Part shown: positions 6,667 through 13,879 of the stretch, in pieces
How positions within the stretch are numbered: the first letter of the stretch is position 1
Layout: each line of letters starts with the position of its first letter
From: JALEFZ01 sp039817415
GTDB lineage: Bacteria > Bacteroidota > Bacteroidia > J057
Direction of reading: 5' to 3'
DNA: 13,879 nucleotides
Assembly (NCBI GenBank): GCA_039817415.1
Contig: JBCBVV010000086.1
Coordinates: 1 to 13,879 of the forward strand
The notes under the pieces: generated by a model
What the model saw: only the letters and a program-made list of their open reading frames with translations
Database searches by the model: none
What the model was told of the DNA's origin: nothing
Made by a program: the position numbers and the translations under genes

Positions 6667-8976
6667 TCAATCGAAAGAATCCAAATCGTCAGAGCTCGGC
6701 ATGACTTCTTGCTGGGGCTTGATCATATTGGGGTTCATCATACGGGCATCTTCGTCCCCTTCCCCACAAGAAAAATCTGGGTTAAACCCTCTAGGTTTAT
6801 GAAACTTCTCTTGCACCCATGCAAGCTCTTCGTCATCGTAGACGCTTTGCATGAAATTGGCAAAAATTGGGAGCGCCATTTCAGCTCCTTGTCCGTATTT
6901 CAAGCTTGGAAAGTGCATTCTTCTATCCGAACAGCCTACCCAAACCCCTGTTACCAAGTTAGGTGTAACTCCCATGAACCAACCGTCAGAATGGTTCTGA
7001 GTAGTTCCTGTTTTACCTCCCATCTCAGCGGTAAACTTATATTTTGACCTCAAGCTACTGGCTGTTCCCTCATCCACAACTCCTCTCAATAACTCGATGA
7101 TTTTATGAGCGGTTCTTGGATCGGTGGCAGTGTTTGGTTCTCCTCCGAATGTGGCAAGTACATTTCCATTTCTGTCTTCAATTCTTGAAATGAAAAATGG
7201 CTCAATATGAACCCCTTGATTCACAAAGGTCCCATATGCACCGGTTAACTCCAGAACGGAAAGGTCAGATGTCCCTAAACAAAGGGCATAAACGGCCTCC
7301 AATGGCGACTTGATTCCAGATGCCTTTGCAAAACGAACTACATTCACAGGCTTGACGGCATCCATTAGACGAGCGGTAATGATATTGGTTGAGGTAGCGA
7401 GGCCTCTCCTTAGGGTCATGAGTCCACTGAATTCGCCTGTTGCATTTTTGGGGGTCCATGTCTCTCCATCTCCATTTACATTCTCAATGGTAAATGGTTG
7501 GTTGAGCATTTCTGTACAAGGGTCCATCCCACTTTGCATGGCTACTCCATACACAAAGGGCTTAAAGGTAGAACCTACCTGTCTTTTTCCTTGGGCTACG
7601 TGATCGTATTTGAAAAACTTAAAATCAATACCACCAACCCATGTTTTGATTTTACCAGTCAATGGATCCACAGATACCATCCCTGATTCCAGAAACTTGG
7701 AATAATACTTCACGGAGTCTCTTGGGCTCATCACGGTATCGATCTCGCCAGTCCAAGAGAAAATTTTCATTTTGACAGGCTTGTCAAACATTTCTCTGAT
7801 TTCTGCATCGGATTTTCCAGCTTTTCTCGCCATGACATGACGGGCACTCTGACGAACCAAATCATCAATGATGGCAGGGGTAAATTTATAGGGCTCAGCT
7901 CCCTTGATAGACTTTTCGAAAGTAAGCTGAAGCTTGGAAAGATGGTCTCTTACCGCTTGTTCAGCGTGGTGCTGCAGCTTGTAGTCAATGGTCGTATAAA
8001 CCTTTAATCCATCCGTATAGAAGTTGTAAGGGGTTCCATCTTCCTTGGAATTCTTCTTACACCAATCACGCATGAATCTTCTGATATGTTCGCGGAAGTA
8101 TGGGGCAGATCCTTGCAAATGGCTATATCCTGGCTTAACTGTTTCCAAGGGTCTATTGAACAGGCTATCTAATTCAGCTCCTTCATAGCTCAAGAAACCA
8201 TGTTTCACCATGTTCCCAATCACTTGGTTTCTCCTGGAAATAACCGTATCAGGTCTTCTGATAGGATCAAAGACACCTTGCCCTTTCAACATAGCCACAA
8301 GGGTCGCCGATTGCTCAATACTCAAATCACTTGCTGGCACACCGAATAAACGCTGAGCTGCCATTTCTATCCCATATGCATTGGAGTATATGTTGACCGT
8401 ATTGAGATAGGCCTCCATAATCTCCTGCTTGGTATAATTCTTTTCAAGAATAGCTGCGACGATAACCTCTTTGATTTTTCTATTGACTGTGTTAGAGGAG
8501 CCAACAGCGTTGAAGAGATTTCTCGAGAGCTGCATGGTGATGGTACTTGCTCCAGAGGAAGTCCCTCTAAAGATATTTCTAACGACCAGTGCGGGAATCG
8601 ACAAATAGTCTACACCTGAGTGAGAATAATAGCGGACGTCCTCGGTAGCAATCAAGGCATCTACCACATAAGGGGAGATGTTATTGAGGCTGACGGGTAC
8701 GCGGTTTTCTTCTGTGTAAAAATTATCGAGAATCACCCCATCTTCTGAGAATACCTGCGTAGAGAAGTTGGATTGTGGATTTTCAATCTCATCCAATGGA
8801 GGGAGATCTGTTGCTGAGTAAGCAATGAAGCCTATTACTGCCAGAAATCCCAACAATACAATTCCGAGGAAAATTAACCTTGGAACCATGTAGGAGCGTT
8901 TCTTGCTCTCCTTTTTGCGGGTTTCCTTACTTTTCTCATTCATCCCCTCTGGGTCCAGGACAGTTGGATTGGTCAT
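6667..8976 (-). CDS. Class A penicillin-binding protein (PBP1A-type, glycosyltransferase and transpeptidase)
   Basis: A 769-residue bifunctional peptidoglycan synthase. Domains in order are a basic cytoplasmic tail (1-30), one membrane anchor (about 31-53), a GT51 glycosyltransferase domain and a transpeptidase domain. GT51 shows motif 1 ATEDVRYYSHSGVD (catalytic E112), GASTITMQLSRNLF (142-155), and KEVIVAAILEKN then QEIMEAYLN (169-192). The transpeptidase has S469-T-F-K472 (acyl-enzyme Ser), S529-T-N531 and K655-T-G657. It polymerises lipid II and crosslinks stem peptides on the periplasmic side. All catalytic motifs are intact. An in-frame ATG 11 codons later (8943) is a possible alternative start. 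The acidic C-terminal tail after about 740 has no assigned function. The gene lies downstream of sprE on the same strand but has its own candidate promoter, with a terminator between. E. coli calls the homologue mrcA; I leave the symbol blank because the paralogue cannot be assigned. Confidence 0.95.
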   Translation of the reverse strand: MTNPTVLDPEGMNEKSKETRKKESKKRSYMVPRLIFLGIVLLGFLAVIGFIAYSATDLPPLDEIENPQSNFSTQVFSEDGVILDNFYTEENRVPVSLNNISPYVVDALIATEDVRYYSHSGVDYLSIPALVVRNIFRGTSSGASTITMQLSRNLFNAVGSSNTVNRKIKEVIVAAILEKNYTKQEIMEAYLNTVNIYSNAYGIEMAAQRLFGVPASDLSIEQSATLVAMLKGQGVFDPIRRPDTVISRRNQVIGNMVKHGFLSYEGAELDSLFNRPLETVKPGYSHLQGSAPYFREHIRRFMRDWCKKNSKEDGTPYNFYTDGLKVYTTIDYKLQHHAEQAVRDHLSKLQLTFEKSIKGAEPYKFTPAIIDDLVRQSARHVMARKAGKSDAEIREMFDKPVKMKIFSWTGEIDTVMSPRDSVKYYSKFLESGMVSVDPLTGKIKTWVGGIDFKFFKYDHVAQGKRQVGSTFKPFVYGVAMQSGMDPCTEMLNQPFTIENVNGDGETWTPKNATGEFSGLMTLRRGLATSTNIITARLMDAVKPVNVVRFAKASGIKSPLEAVYALCLGTSDLSVLELTGAYGTFVNQGVHIEPFFISRIEDRNGNVLATFGGEPNTATDPRTAHKIIELLRGVVDEGTASSLRSKYKFTAEMGGKTGTTQNHSDGWFMGVTPNLVTGVWVGCSDRRMHFPSLKYGQGAEMALPIFANFMQSVYDDEELAWVQEKFHKPRGFNPDFSCGEGDEDARMMNPNMIKPQQEVMPSSDDLDSFD

Positions 8977-9035
8977 GGATATTAAGCCTAGGTGTTGAAA
9001 TGCCCTTTAGATTTTTCATGGCATATTCTTACCTG

Positions 9036-9065
9036 CAAAATACCAAATTACCTAACTCCTACCAA
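9036..9065 (-). promoter_or_regulatory. Candidate promoter for the class A PBP gene
   Basis: Read on the minus strand, TTG (9065-9063) is followed by a 20-nt spacer and TATTTTG (9042-9036). This approximates the Bacteroidota -33/-7 promoter with a -7 box one base short of TAnnTTTG. A start near 9028 would leave a leader of roughly 50 nt before ATG 8976. It lies downstream of the sprE terminator, which fits separate transcription. A small hairpin (CCCAG 9080-9084, CTGGG 9092-9096) lies just upstream and has no assigned role. Confidence 0.3.
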
Positions 9066-9131
9066 GTTTTGCTTATTCCCCCAGTAAGCTTCTGGGTCTT
9101 TCCTATTTCTTTGCGTCAAATAGCGGAAAAC

Positions 9132-9166
9132 AAAAAGGAGAAACAGTCTCTACTGCCTCTCCTTTT
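9132..9166 (-). terminator. Intrinsic terminator of sprE
   Basis: The arms AAAAGGAGA (9133-9141) and TCTCCTTTT (9158-9166) form a 9-bp stem. Inside it, CAGT (9144-9147) pairs with ACTG (9152-9155) across a CTCT loop, leaving a 2x2 internal mismatch. On the minus strand the hairpin runs into TTTTTGTTTT, a good U tract, about 40 nt after the sprE stop. It should end sprE transcription before the PBP gene. The plus strand has only a short T run after the stem, so it looks mainly one-directional. Confidence 0.75.
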
Positions 9167-9204
9167 CTGATATATTCTGCATGGGAAACCTTTATAAAGA
9201 AGGG

Positions 9205-11904
9205 TTACCATTTCTCCTCAAGGATATGTTCGTAATACTTCATGTAGTCTTTCATTCGCTTCTGACCATAAGCGGTCTTGAAGTTAGAGTGAGACATAAA
9301 CATCATTCTGTCTTTACCAGTCAGTAAGTCTTCTAGGTTATCCTTGCCCTTAAGCGATTTCAGGTAGCGCTTAGCTTCTTCGACTGATTTGAAACTGGCG
9401 ATGTATGGCAACCAATGAGTTTGCTTATAGAGGAAGACGAAAGTCCTAAGGTTGTTGTTACTGAATTCCGAGTTATTGAAATCTGATATCTCCGTCTTCA
9501 ATTCTTCCTTAGATACGTTCTTCTTATCAACATACAAGATCACGAAAACCTTCTCCTTAGATTTTACGGCAGTCGTGAAGCCTTTGTAAATCGGATTCTT
9601 AGGATCTTTGAGCGAGGCATCTCCCCCACCATTACTTCCCCCTCCTTCTGGCAGGCCAGTGTCTTCAGGGATTCCCTTGACCAGGTATCCTAGTGTCTTT
9701 TGAGCAAGGGGAGTAACCCCATGATCAGGATGATTTTTTACGAGTTGGGTAAGGATATTCAGTAAGCTATCCTTTTGGCCTAAGTACCCATAGCTCATCC
9801 CACGTATATACTGAACCTTCACCATGTCAATGGCATCTTTATCCAGAAAGCGCTCCAAGCTCATTAGGTATTCTCCAAACCCAAGTGAGGACTCAAATTC
9901 CCTTTTTTCATAGGCTTGTTGCAGACCATTGTAGGCATAATAGAAGTCATCCTCATCTACTTTCAATTCATTGGGGTCCTTACCTTGAATCAAATAAGCA
10001 TAGACTGTATTCGGATGATTATCGAGAATAAAGCTCATGTGAGCACGATAGGCCTGAATTCTAAGTTCTTCTCTATAAAGCTTATATAGCGCATACCTCG
10101 ATTGGAGCATATATTCGGACTCGGGATAGAGTTCTAGCAAGGTCTCAAAAGACTCTACAGCACTATCTGGCTCTTCTAGTTTTTGATAATACAACTGACC
10201 TAGCTTATAGTAAGCGTCTTCAATTTTCTTATGGGCGATGGCCTTCTGTTCGTCGGTTGTGGGAATATCCTTATAGTACTGTGCTTTATCTCCATATTGT
10301 TCTTGAAGGGCACTATCCAATTTGGCAGCTTCAGGATCAGCCTCCGGACCTACTTTTTTGCTTTGTGCAAGGTCTCCATTTTTGCTGGAGAAGGAGGAAG
10401 TGGTCTTATTGCTTCTTCTCCAATTGTCCTCATTCCTTCTTCTACCCCACCTGGCTTCAAACTCCTGTTTCCCCATAGAAACCTGCCCAGGATCGTCGAA
10501 GTACCACTTTCCACTCCTATTTCTGTTGGAACGACCTTGATTTTGGTTGGCAAAGAAGGGATCATCTTGCGTAAAATCTGACTCGGCATCACTTAGTAAA
10601 GCAGCCGCCTCCTCTTCTTTTCGCCTCTTCTCCTCTTCAACTAATTTGTCGATTATTTTATCTAAATCTTCTTTTGGAAGTTCTGCTAGCGTCAACATAC
10701 TATCCTGATATTCTATGGTGGTCAAGAGTTCGATGTACTCCCCCAATGTTTTTGCCAAACGCTTGATATCGTCATGCTCTGGGTCTTCCACACGGATAAA
10801 TTGAGCTGCGCTATCATAATACGCTTGTGCAACAGGATAATCGTTAAAATCATAGAAATTGATCAACCCAATCTTATAATAGGAGATCGCTTTTTGGCGC
10901 TGGTTATTGACACTTACTGCCAAAGATTTCTTAAGATAATCTACCGCCTCACGTTTCTTATTTCGGGCTAAGGAAATCAAGGCAAATTCATAATAAATCT
11001 GATCTTGGTACTCCTCATTTTTGGGATCTTTTAGAAGTTTGGTGAGGTAGCGAAAGACATCTTCTCCCCTTCCGACATCTGATTTTTCCATCTCAACGAA
11101 GAGACGTGCTATAGCCAATTTTGCCTGAAAAGTAAGGTCATAATTTTTGGACATTTTTGCGACTTCTTCGAACTTGTATTGTGCCTCTGAGAACTTCTTT
11201 TCTTGGGCCATTAACTGTCCGAGGAGGAAATTTGCTTTGGTCAATCTGTCATCACCTTTGACGAAATCCAGTGATTTCAGGAGGATTTCTGTCGCCTTTC
11301 CGTACTCTTCTTGTTCGATTAGCAATTTGGTGCGAAAAAGCCCCAATTCTCCGAAGGTTTCATCCCGTATTTCGAGGGTATCATTTCCCACCAGATTTTC
11401 CTCAATAATATTGGTGGCCATGATCCTATTATCAGTCTGATAGTACGTATAGGCCATATATAGCCATGCATCAGCTGCCAAGGGAGAGCTTGGAAACTTG
11501 TCCAAAATGTAGTTGAAATTTTGCAGGGCAGAGGAGTATTCTCGTTGGTAAAACCAGCATTTTCCATTCAACAACCTACAATCGTCTATGAAGTTCCCAT
11601 TTGGGTGCTTGAAAAGAACGGCATCATTTTTCTTAATAATATCCGTCATAGAGGTTTTCAAACCGTCAGCCTCCTGTTCATTACCGAAGTAAATCACGTC
11701 TATAAAGCCCCTTTCAGGGAATTTATACTGGTTTTCAAGCTTTCCTACCGATTCATTGAAGAGGAGATTGGCATTGTAATACCAATTAAAATATGAGGTG
11801 TAGGTATGATAAACTTTGGCTGGTAGTGTATCTTTTTGCCTACTACAGGAGAGAAAGGCGATTGAAACAAGAATTAGGAAAAATTGTGTACTTTTGTTGA
11901 ACAT
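9205..11904 (-). CDS. sprE: SprE/PorW-type TPR lipoprotein (type IX secretion and gliding)
   Basis: An 899-residue lipoprotein. With ATG 11904 the N terminus is a textbook type II signal: MFNK, a hydrophobic core, and lipobox F-L-S-C with lipidated C20. TPR-like helices occupy about 110-400 (for example YSSALQNFNYILDKFPSSP) and again about 558-615. Between them lie a charged coiled coil (about 408-436) and a block KWYFDDPG (466-473) then WGRRRNEDNWRRSNK (486-500), which I recognise as typical of SprE/PorW. A Gly-rich linker (749-763) precedes a C-terminal domain (784-899). SprE in Flavobacterium johnsoniae and PorW in Porphyromonas gingivalis are needed for type IX secretion, and SprE for gliding. 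The same frame stays open to 12036, but that extension overlaps the divergent M23 gene; ATG 11922 is a lesser alternative. The name rests on remembered motifs, not a search. Confidence 0.83.
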   Translation of the reverse strand: MFNKSTQFFLILVSIAFLSCSRQKDTLPAKVYHTYTSYFNWYYNANLLFNESVGKLENQYKFPERGFIDVIYFGNEQEADGLKTSMTDIIKKNDAVLFKHPNGNFIDDCRLLNGKCWFYQREYSSALQNFNYILDKFPSSPLAADAWLYMAYTYYQTDNRIMATNIIEENLVGNDTLEIRDETFGELGLFRTKLLIEQEEYGKATEILLKSLDFVKGDDRLTKANFLLGQLMAQEKKFSEAQYKFEEVAKMSKNYDLTFQAKLAIARLFVEMEKSDVGRGEDVFRYLTKLLKDPKNEEYQDQIYYEFALISLARNKKREAVDYLKKSLAVSVNNQRQKAISYYKIGLINFYDFNDYPVAQAYYDSAAQFIRVEDPEHDDIKRLAKTLGEYIELLTTIEYQDSMLTLAELPKEDLDKIIDKLVEEEKRRKEEEAAALLSDAESDFTQDDPFFANQNQGRSNRNRSGKWYFDDPGQVSMGKQEFEARWGRRRNEDNWRRSNKTTSSFSSKNGDLAQSKKVGPEADPEAAKLDSALQEQYGDKAQYYKDIPTTDEQKAIAHKKIEDAYYKLGQLYYQKLEEPDSAVESFETLLELYPESEYMLQSRYALYKLYREELRIQAYRAHMSFILDNHPNTVYAYLIQGKDPNELKVDEDDFYYAYNGLQQAYEKREFESSLGFGEYLMSLERFLDKDAIDMVKVQYIRGMSYGYLGQKDSLLNILTQLVKNHPDHGVTPLAQKTLGYLVKGIPEDTGLPEGGGSNGGGDASLKDPKNPIYKGFTTAVKSKEKVFVILYVDKKNVSKEELKTEISDFNNSEFSNNNLRTFVFLYKQTHWLPYIASFKSVEEAKRYLKSLKGKDNLEDLLTGKDRMMFMSHSNFKTAYGQKRMKDYMKYYEHILEEKW

Positions 11905-11956
11905 CCCGTTTGCTTGAATCATAAGGATCAGGTTATTATTGAGGCCGGGTTTTAAG

Positions 11957-11987
11957 CAAATATATCTAAAAATACGAGGGAACTGAA
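11957..11987 (-). promoter_or_regulatory. Candidate promoter for sprE
   Basis: On the minus strand TATATTTG (11964-11957) matches the Bacteroidota -7 consensus TAnnTTTG exactly. A 20-nt spacer separates it from TTC (11987-11985), a two-of-three match to the -33 TTG. Transcription would start near 11950, about 45 nt before ATG 11904 and 28 nt before ATG 11922. This supports starting the gene at one of these two codons, because a start at 12036 would lie upstream of the promoter. Confidence 0.42.
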
Positions 11988-11992
11988 TCGAT

Positions 11993-12931
11993 ATGCTGCG
12001 AAACTTATACAGCCGATTACAAGAGCGTCTGTCCAAAACCTATCGAGTCGAATTCATAGATGATGTAACTTTATCCAGTTCCAGACAATTTCACCTTAAG
12101 CCTTTAACGGTTGTATTGTGGAGTACGTTGCTGGTGGTTGGAATAGTTGTGGGGACCGCAATCCTGGTATTCTTTACACCGGGGCTTCATCGTTTGATAC
12201 CGGGATACATCAATCCTGAATATCACCAAAAACTACAACAAACTTACGAGCACAATCTTGATTCGTTAGAAAATGAGATTATTGTTCATAAAGAATATTT
12301 AAAAACTTTCCGACATTTCGCTGGTCTGGCGGATGATGACAACATCAATCTCATCAGTGAGAACGAAATGCAGAGGAGGCTAGAGGAAACTCGAGCTAAT
12401 TCTGGCACGAAAGATGTAGATAGTGCAATATCTACTTCACAAACAGACCTGGAAAACACAGATGAGGGTCGTTCTTTAACAAACACTCCTTCGTCTATCA
12501 AGCCAAACAAGTCTGAAACACCTGAAATTCCTGCTGTCAAGGCGGTTCACCGCCCGGTTCTATTCAACCTTTTCCCTCCAGTTAAAGGAAAGGTTAGGAA
12601 TGGATTTGGAATGACAACCCGTCATTATGGAGTTGACATTGCAGCAGATGAAAACACACCTATTCGGTCAGTTGCTGATGGGTTTGTGATTATTTCAGAG
12701 TATTCAGACAGAAACGGTTGGGTGATTGGCGTATTGAGTGAAGACAATGTTATTGCCTTTTACAAGCATAATAGCCGCCTCCTAAAGAGAGCTGGTGAAT
12801 ATGTGCTGGCAGGAGAGCCATTGGCAATCATCGGGAATACGGGAGAAAACTCGACCGGTCCACACCTTCATCTGGAACTGTGGCAAGAAGGAAAGCCACT
12901 AGATCCTTTTAACTACATCAACTTCAATTAA
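11993..12931 (+). CDS. Membrane-anchored M23 family peptidoglycan endopeptidase
   Basis: A 312-residue protein with an unusually long cytoplasmic N terminus (1-37), one transmembrane helix (about 38-62), a probable coiled coil (75-108), a Ser/Thr/Pro-rich linker (130-185) and a C-terminal M23 (LytM) domain (about 195-308). The zinc site is complete: H211-x-x-x-D215 in RHYGVDIA and H293 in HLHLE. The further catalytic histidines H259 (YKHN) and H291 are also present, so the enzyme should be active. M23 enzymes cut peptide crosslinks of peptidoglycan in the periplasm. The bactofilin gene starts 14 nt after the stop. Pairing of bactofilin with an M23 peptidase is a known arrangement in cell-shape systems (for example CcmA with Csd proteins in Helicobacter, and BacA with LmdC in stalked bacteria). 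The cytoplasmic tail is a plausible contact for the bactofilin polymer, which is inference. Confidence 0.92.
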   Translation: MLRNLYSRLQERLSKTYRVEFIDDVTLSSSRQFHLKPLTVVLWSTLLVVGIVVGTAILVFFTPGLHRLIPGYINPEYHQKLQQTYEHNLDSLENEIIVHKEYLKTFRHFAGLADDDNINLISENEMQRRLEETRANSGTKDVDSAISTSQTDLENTDEGRSLTNTPSSIKPNKSETPEIPAVKAVHRPVLFNLFPPVKGKVRNGFGMTTRHYGVDIAADENTPIRSVADGFVIISEYSDRNGWVIGVLSEDNVIAFYKHNSRLLKRAGEYVLAGEPLAIIGNTGENSTGPHLHLELWQEGKPLDPFNYINFN

Positions 12932-12945
12932 ATCAGCCGAAGCTA

Positions 12946-13449
12946 ATGTTTGGAACAAAAAACGAAACAGCTCGTCCCAAAGTAACCTCAAGCTCAAGTC
13001 CTGTTGCCTCTAGCCGTGTAAATAGAATCTCGGAAGGAACAGTCGTCGTTGGTAACATCAACGCCGAAGGCGATCTTCGTGTAGAAGGTAAAGTCATCGG
13101 AACTCTTGTTTGTAACTCTAAGCTAATCGTAAGTGCGACGGGTTACATTGAAGGAAATGTAGACAGCCGAGTAGCTACCGTAGAAGGTGAGATCAAAGGA
13201 AATGTGGTAACAAGAGAATTGTTGACCATCGATAAAACCGGTAAAATCTTCGGTGATATCTTCACCCAGAAGTTGGTTGTACAGATGGGAGCCGTATTTA
13301 CGGGTACATCAAAAATGGCCGAAGCAGCTAAGGATATGTTGACCAAAACACCCCAGCGTGCTAAGGATCTTTTAGCTAAGTCTTCCGCTCGCAAAGTAAA
13401 CTCAACCTCCAATAACGGAGAGGCTGAGAAGGTGAGCAAAGCCAGTTAA
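12946..13449 (+). CDS. Bactofilin (polymer-forming cytoskeletal protein)
   Basis: A 167-residue protein with the standard bactofilin layout. A flexible N-terminal tail (1-28) is rich in Ser. A central right-handed beta-helix (about 29-125) has short Gly-spaced strands, for example EGTVVVGNINAEGDLRVEG, then GYIEGNV, EGEIKGNV and GKIFGDIF. The C-terminal tail (about 126-167) is basic and low in complexity. Bactofilins polymerise into filaments without nucleotide, usually at the inner face of the membrane, and often localise peptidoglycan enzymes. The gene lies 14 nt after the M23 peptidase and almost certainly shares its transcript, which ends in the terminator at 13546-13584. Names used elsewhere are ccmA and bacA; I leave the symbol blank as the orthologue is not certain. 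The family is clear from the repeats. Confidence 0.95.
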   Translation: MFGTKNETARPKVTSSSSPVASSRVNRISEGTVVVGNINAEGDLRVEGKVIGTLVCNSKLIVSATGYIEGNVDSRVATVEGEIKGNVVTRELLTIDKTGKIFGDIFTQKLVVQMGAVFTGTSKMAEAAKDMLTKTPQRAKDLLAKSSARKVNSTSNNGEAEKVSKAS

Positions 13450-13463
13450 TAAACAAAGCTTCT

Positions 13464-13539
13464 GAGCGCTCGAAAGAACCTCTTGAATAGGTCAAGATGA
13501 GTTGATGATCCCAATGACAAAAGTCATAGTATCTAGATA
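13464..13539. repeat. Cluster of small palindromes in the bactofilin 3' UTR
   Basis: Four self-complementary elements follow the bactofilin stop: GAGCGCTC (13464-13471, perfect 8-bp palindrome); TCTTGA/TCAAGA around a 5-nt loop (13481-13497); ATGAC/GTCAT around AAAA (13514-13527); and TATCTAGATA (13530-13539, perfect 10-bp palindrome). With the terminator just after, they fill most of the 186-nt gene-free stretch 13450-13635. Function is unknown; they may be RNA hairpins or protein-binding sites. Confidence 0.45.
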
Positions 13540-13545
13540 TAAGAG

Positions 13546-13584
13546 GAACAATGAACTGATAAAAGTTCATTGTTCTTTTTTTTT
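13546..13584 (+). terminator. Strong intrinsic terminator of the M23-bactofilin unit
   Basis: A perfect 12-bp stem, GAACAATGAACT (13546-13557) with AGTTCATTGTTC (13564-13575), closes a 6-nt GATAAA loop. It is followed directly by nine T residues (13576-13584). This is a classic Rho-independent terminator on the plus strand, about 100 nt after the bactofilin stop. It separates that operon from atpZ. Confidence 0.92.
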
Positions 13585-13635
13585 ATTCTACTAACTTGCG
13601 GGCCTATATCCTAGGGTATTCAAAAACAGCATGTT

Positions 13636-13845
13636 ATGACTGAAAAACGGAAAAAAGCTGTTAACTCGTACCTAAAATACGCCGGGCTTGGAGTGGAGAT
13701 AGTTGCAGCTATGCTCCTGTGTATTGGAATCGGCTATGGCCTAGACCAATACTTAAAAAACGAAATACCATGGTTTACCCTGGTTTTCTCCTTGATTGGT
13801 TGTGGGATGGTAATTTATTTAATGATTCGAGCACTTAACAAATAA
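13636..13845 (+). CDS. atpZ: AtpZ/AtpI-family small membrane protein of the F-type ATP synthase operon
   Basis: A 69-residue protein with a short basic N terminus (TEKRKK) and two membrane helices (about 16-35 and 46-64). The first carries the conserved small-residue pattern GLGVEIVAAMLLCIGIGYGLDQ, and the pair is joined by a short loop with PWFT. This matches the AtpZ/AtpI (PF09527) proteins that precede atpB in many ATP synthase operons. Proposed roles are Mg/Ca transport for the synthase or help in assembling the c-ring; neither can be judged here. ATG 13636 lies five bases after another ATG (13631) that reads only Met-Leu-stop. The upstream terminator suggests it starts its own operon, but I find no good -7 box in the short space before it. 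Confidence 0.85.
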   Translation: MTEKRKKAVNSYLKYAGLGVEIVAAMLLCIGIGYGLDQYLKNEIPWFTLVFSLIGCGMVIYLMIRALNK

Positions 13846-13854
13846 GCTAAAACA

Positions 13855-13879
13855 TTGAAAATCAGCCGCTTCATATTAT
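13855..13879 (+). CDS. Possible 5' end of the next ATP synthase operon gene (cut by the window edge)
   Basis: After the atpZ stop a frame opens with TTG at 13855 and reads M-K-I-S-R-F-I-L to the window end without a stop. In Bacteroidota the gene after atpZ is often a small membrane protein preceding atpB, as I recall. Only eight codons are visible, so the call rests on position and on the plausible start of a membrane protein. Confidence 0.3.

Noticed and set aside
8880..9170. A 96-codon plus-strand open frame over the PBP 5' end and the intergenic stretch
   Set aside because: Composition is unlike a real protein here, it is antisense to the PBP membrane anchor, and it runs through the sprE terminator. 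The stretch is better explained by the PBP leader and terminator.
10231..10592. Several open frames on both strands inside sprE
   Set aside because: They shadow the low-complexity charged region of sprE, overlap one another, and show no domain or start signal.
11905..12036. Upstream extension of the sprE reading frame by 44 residues
   Set aside because: It runs through the divergent promoter region and antisense into the M23 gene, and it would bury the lipoprotein signal peptide.
13143..13570. Minus-strand open frames over the bactofilin gene and its terminator
   Set aside because: They are antisense to a clear bactofilin, and one crosses a strong terminator hairpin; the translations have no recognisable features.
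13596..13624. Possible atpZ promoter (TTG 13596-13598, TATTCAAA 13617-13624)
   Set aside because: The downstream box matches only the TA of TAnnTTTG, and it sits too close to the ATG to be convincing.
12930..13870. Short AATCAGCCG repeat before the bactofilin ATG and near the window end
   Set aside because: Two 9-bp copies nearly 1 kb apart, one at a ribosome-binding position and one inside a likely coding start, are compatible with chance.

Overview
The window looks like chromosomal DNA from a member of the Bacteroidota, probably Cytophagales (an Algoriphagus- or Cyclobacterium-like bacterium). The evidence is a SprE/PorW-type lipoprotein (type IX secretion and gliding), a Bacteroidota-style class A PBP, candidate promoters of the Bacteroidota type (-33 TTG, -7 TAnnTTTG), and starts that mostly lack a Shine-Dalgarno sequence. 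I see no rRNA, tRNA, CRISPR array, insertion sequence or phage gene.

Left part (1 to about 6100, all +): the end of a cell-surface glycan cluster. In order it holds the 3' end of a DPM/GtrB-type glycosyltransferase, an ATP-grasp ligase, a small amidohydrolase, a SAM methyltransferase, a WecE-type sugar aminotransferase (dTDP-Fuc4N synthesis) and a 648-residue polytopic membrane protein that I do not recognise. The first four genes are packed within about 10 nt or overlap. A consistent but unproven reading is that WecE makes a 4-amino-4,6-dideoxy sugar, the ATP-grasp/amidohydrolase/methyltransferase set builds or attaches an unusual N-acyl group, and the lipid-linked glycosyltransferase and membrane protein act at the membrane.

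Middle (6166 to 11922): a GNAT acetyltransferase (+) runs tail to tail into a class A penicillin-binding protein (-), with only 6 nt between the stops. Upstream of the PBP on the same strand, separated by a clear terminator and a candidate promoter, is a 2.7-kb gene for a TPR lipoprotein of the SprE/PorW family.

Right part (11993 to end, all +): diverging from sprE is a two-gene unit, a membrane-anchored M23 endopeptidase and a bactofilin. It ends in a strong intrinsic terminator preceded by several small palindromes. Next comes atpZ, probably the first gene of the F-type ATP synthase operon, and the first codons of a following gene run off the window. PBP, M23 peptidase and bactofilin form a cell-wall and cell-shape neighbourhood, with the T9SS/gliding lipoprotein embedded in it.
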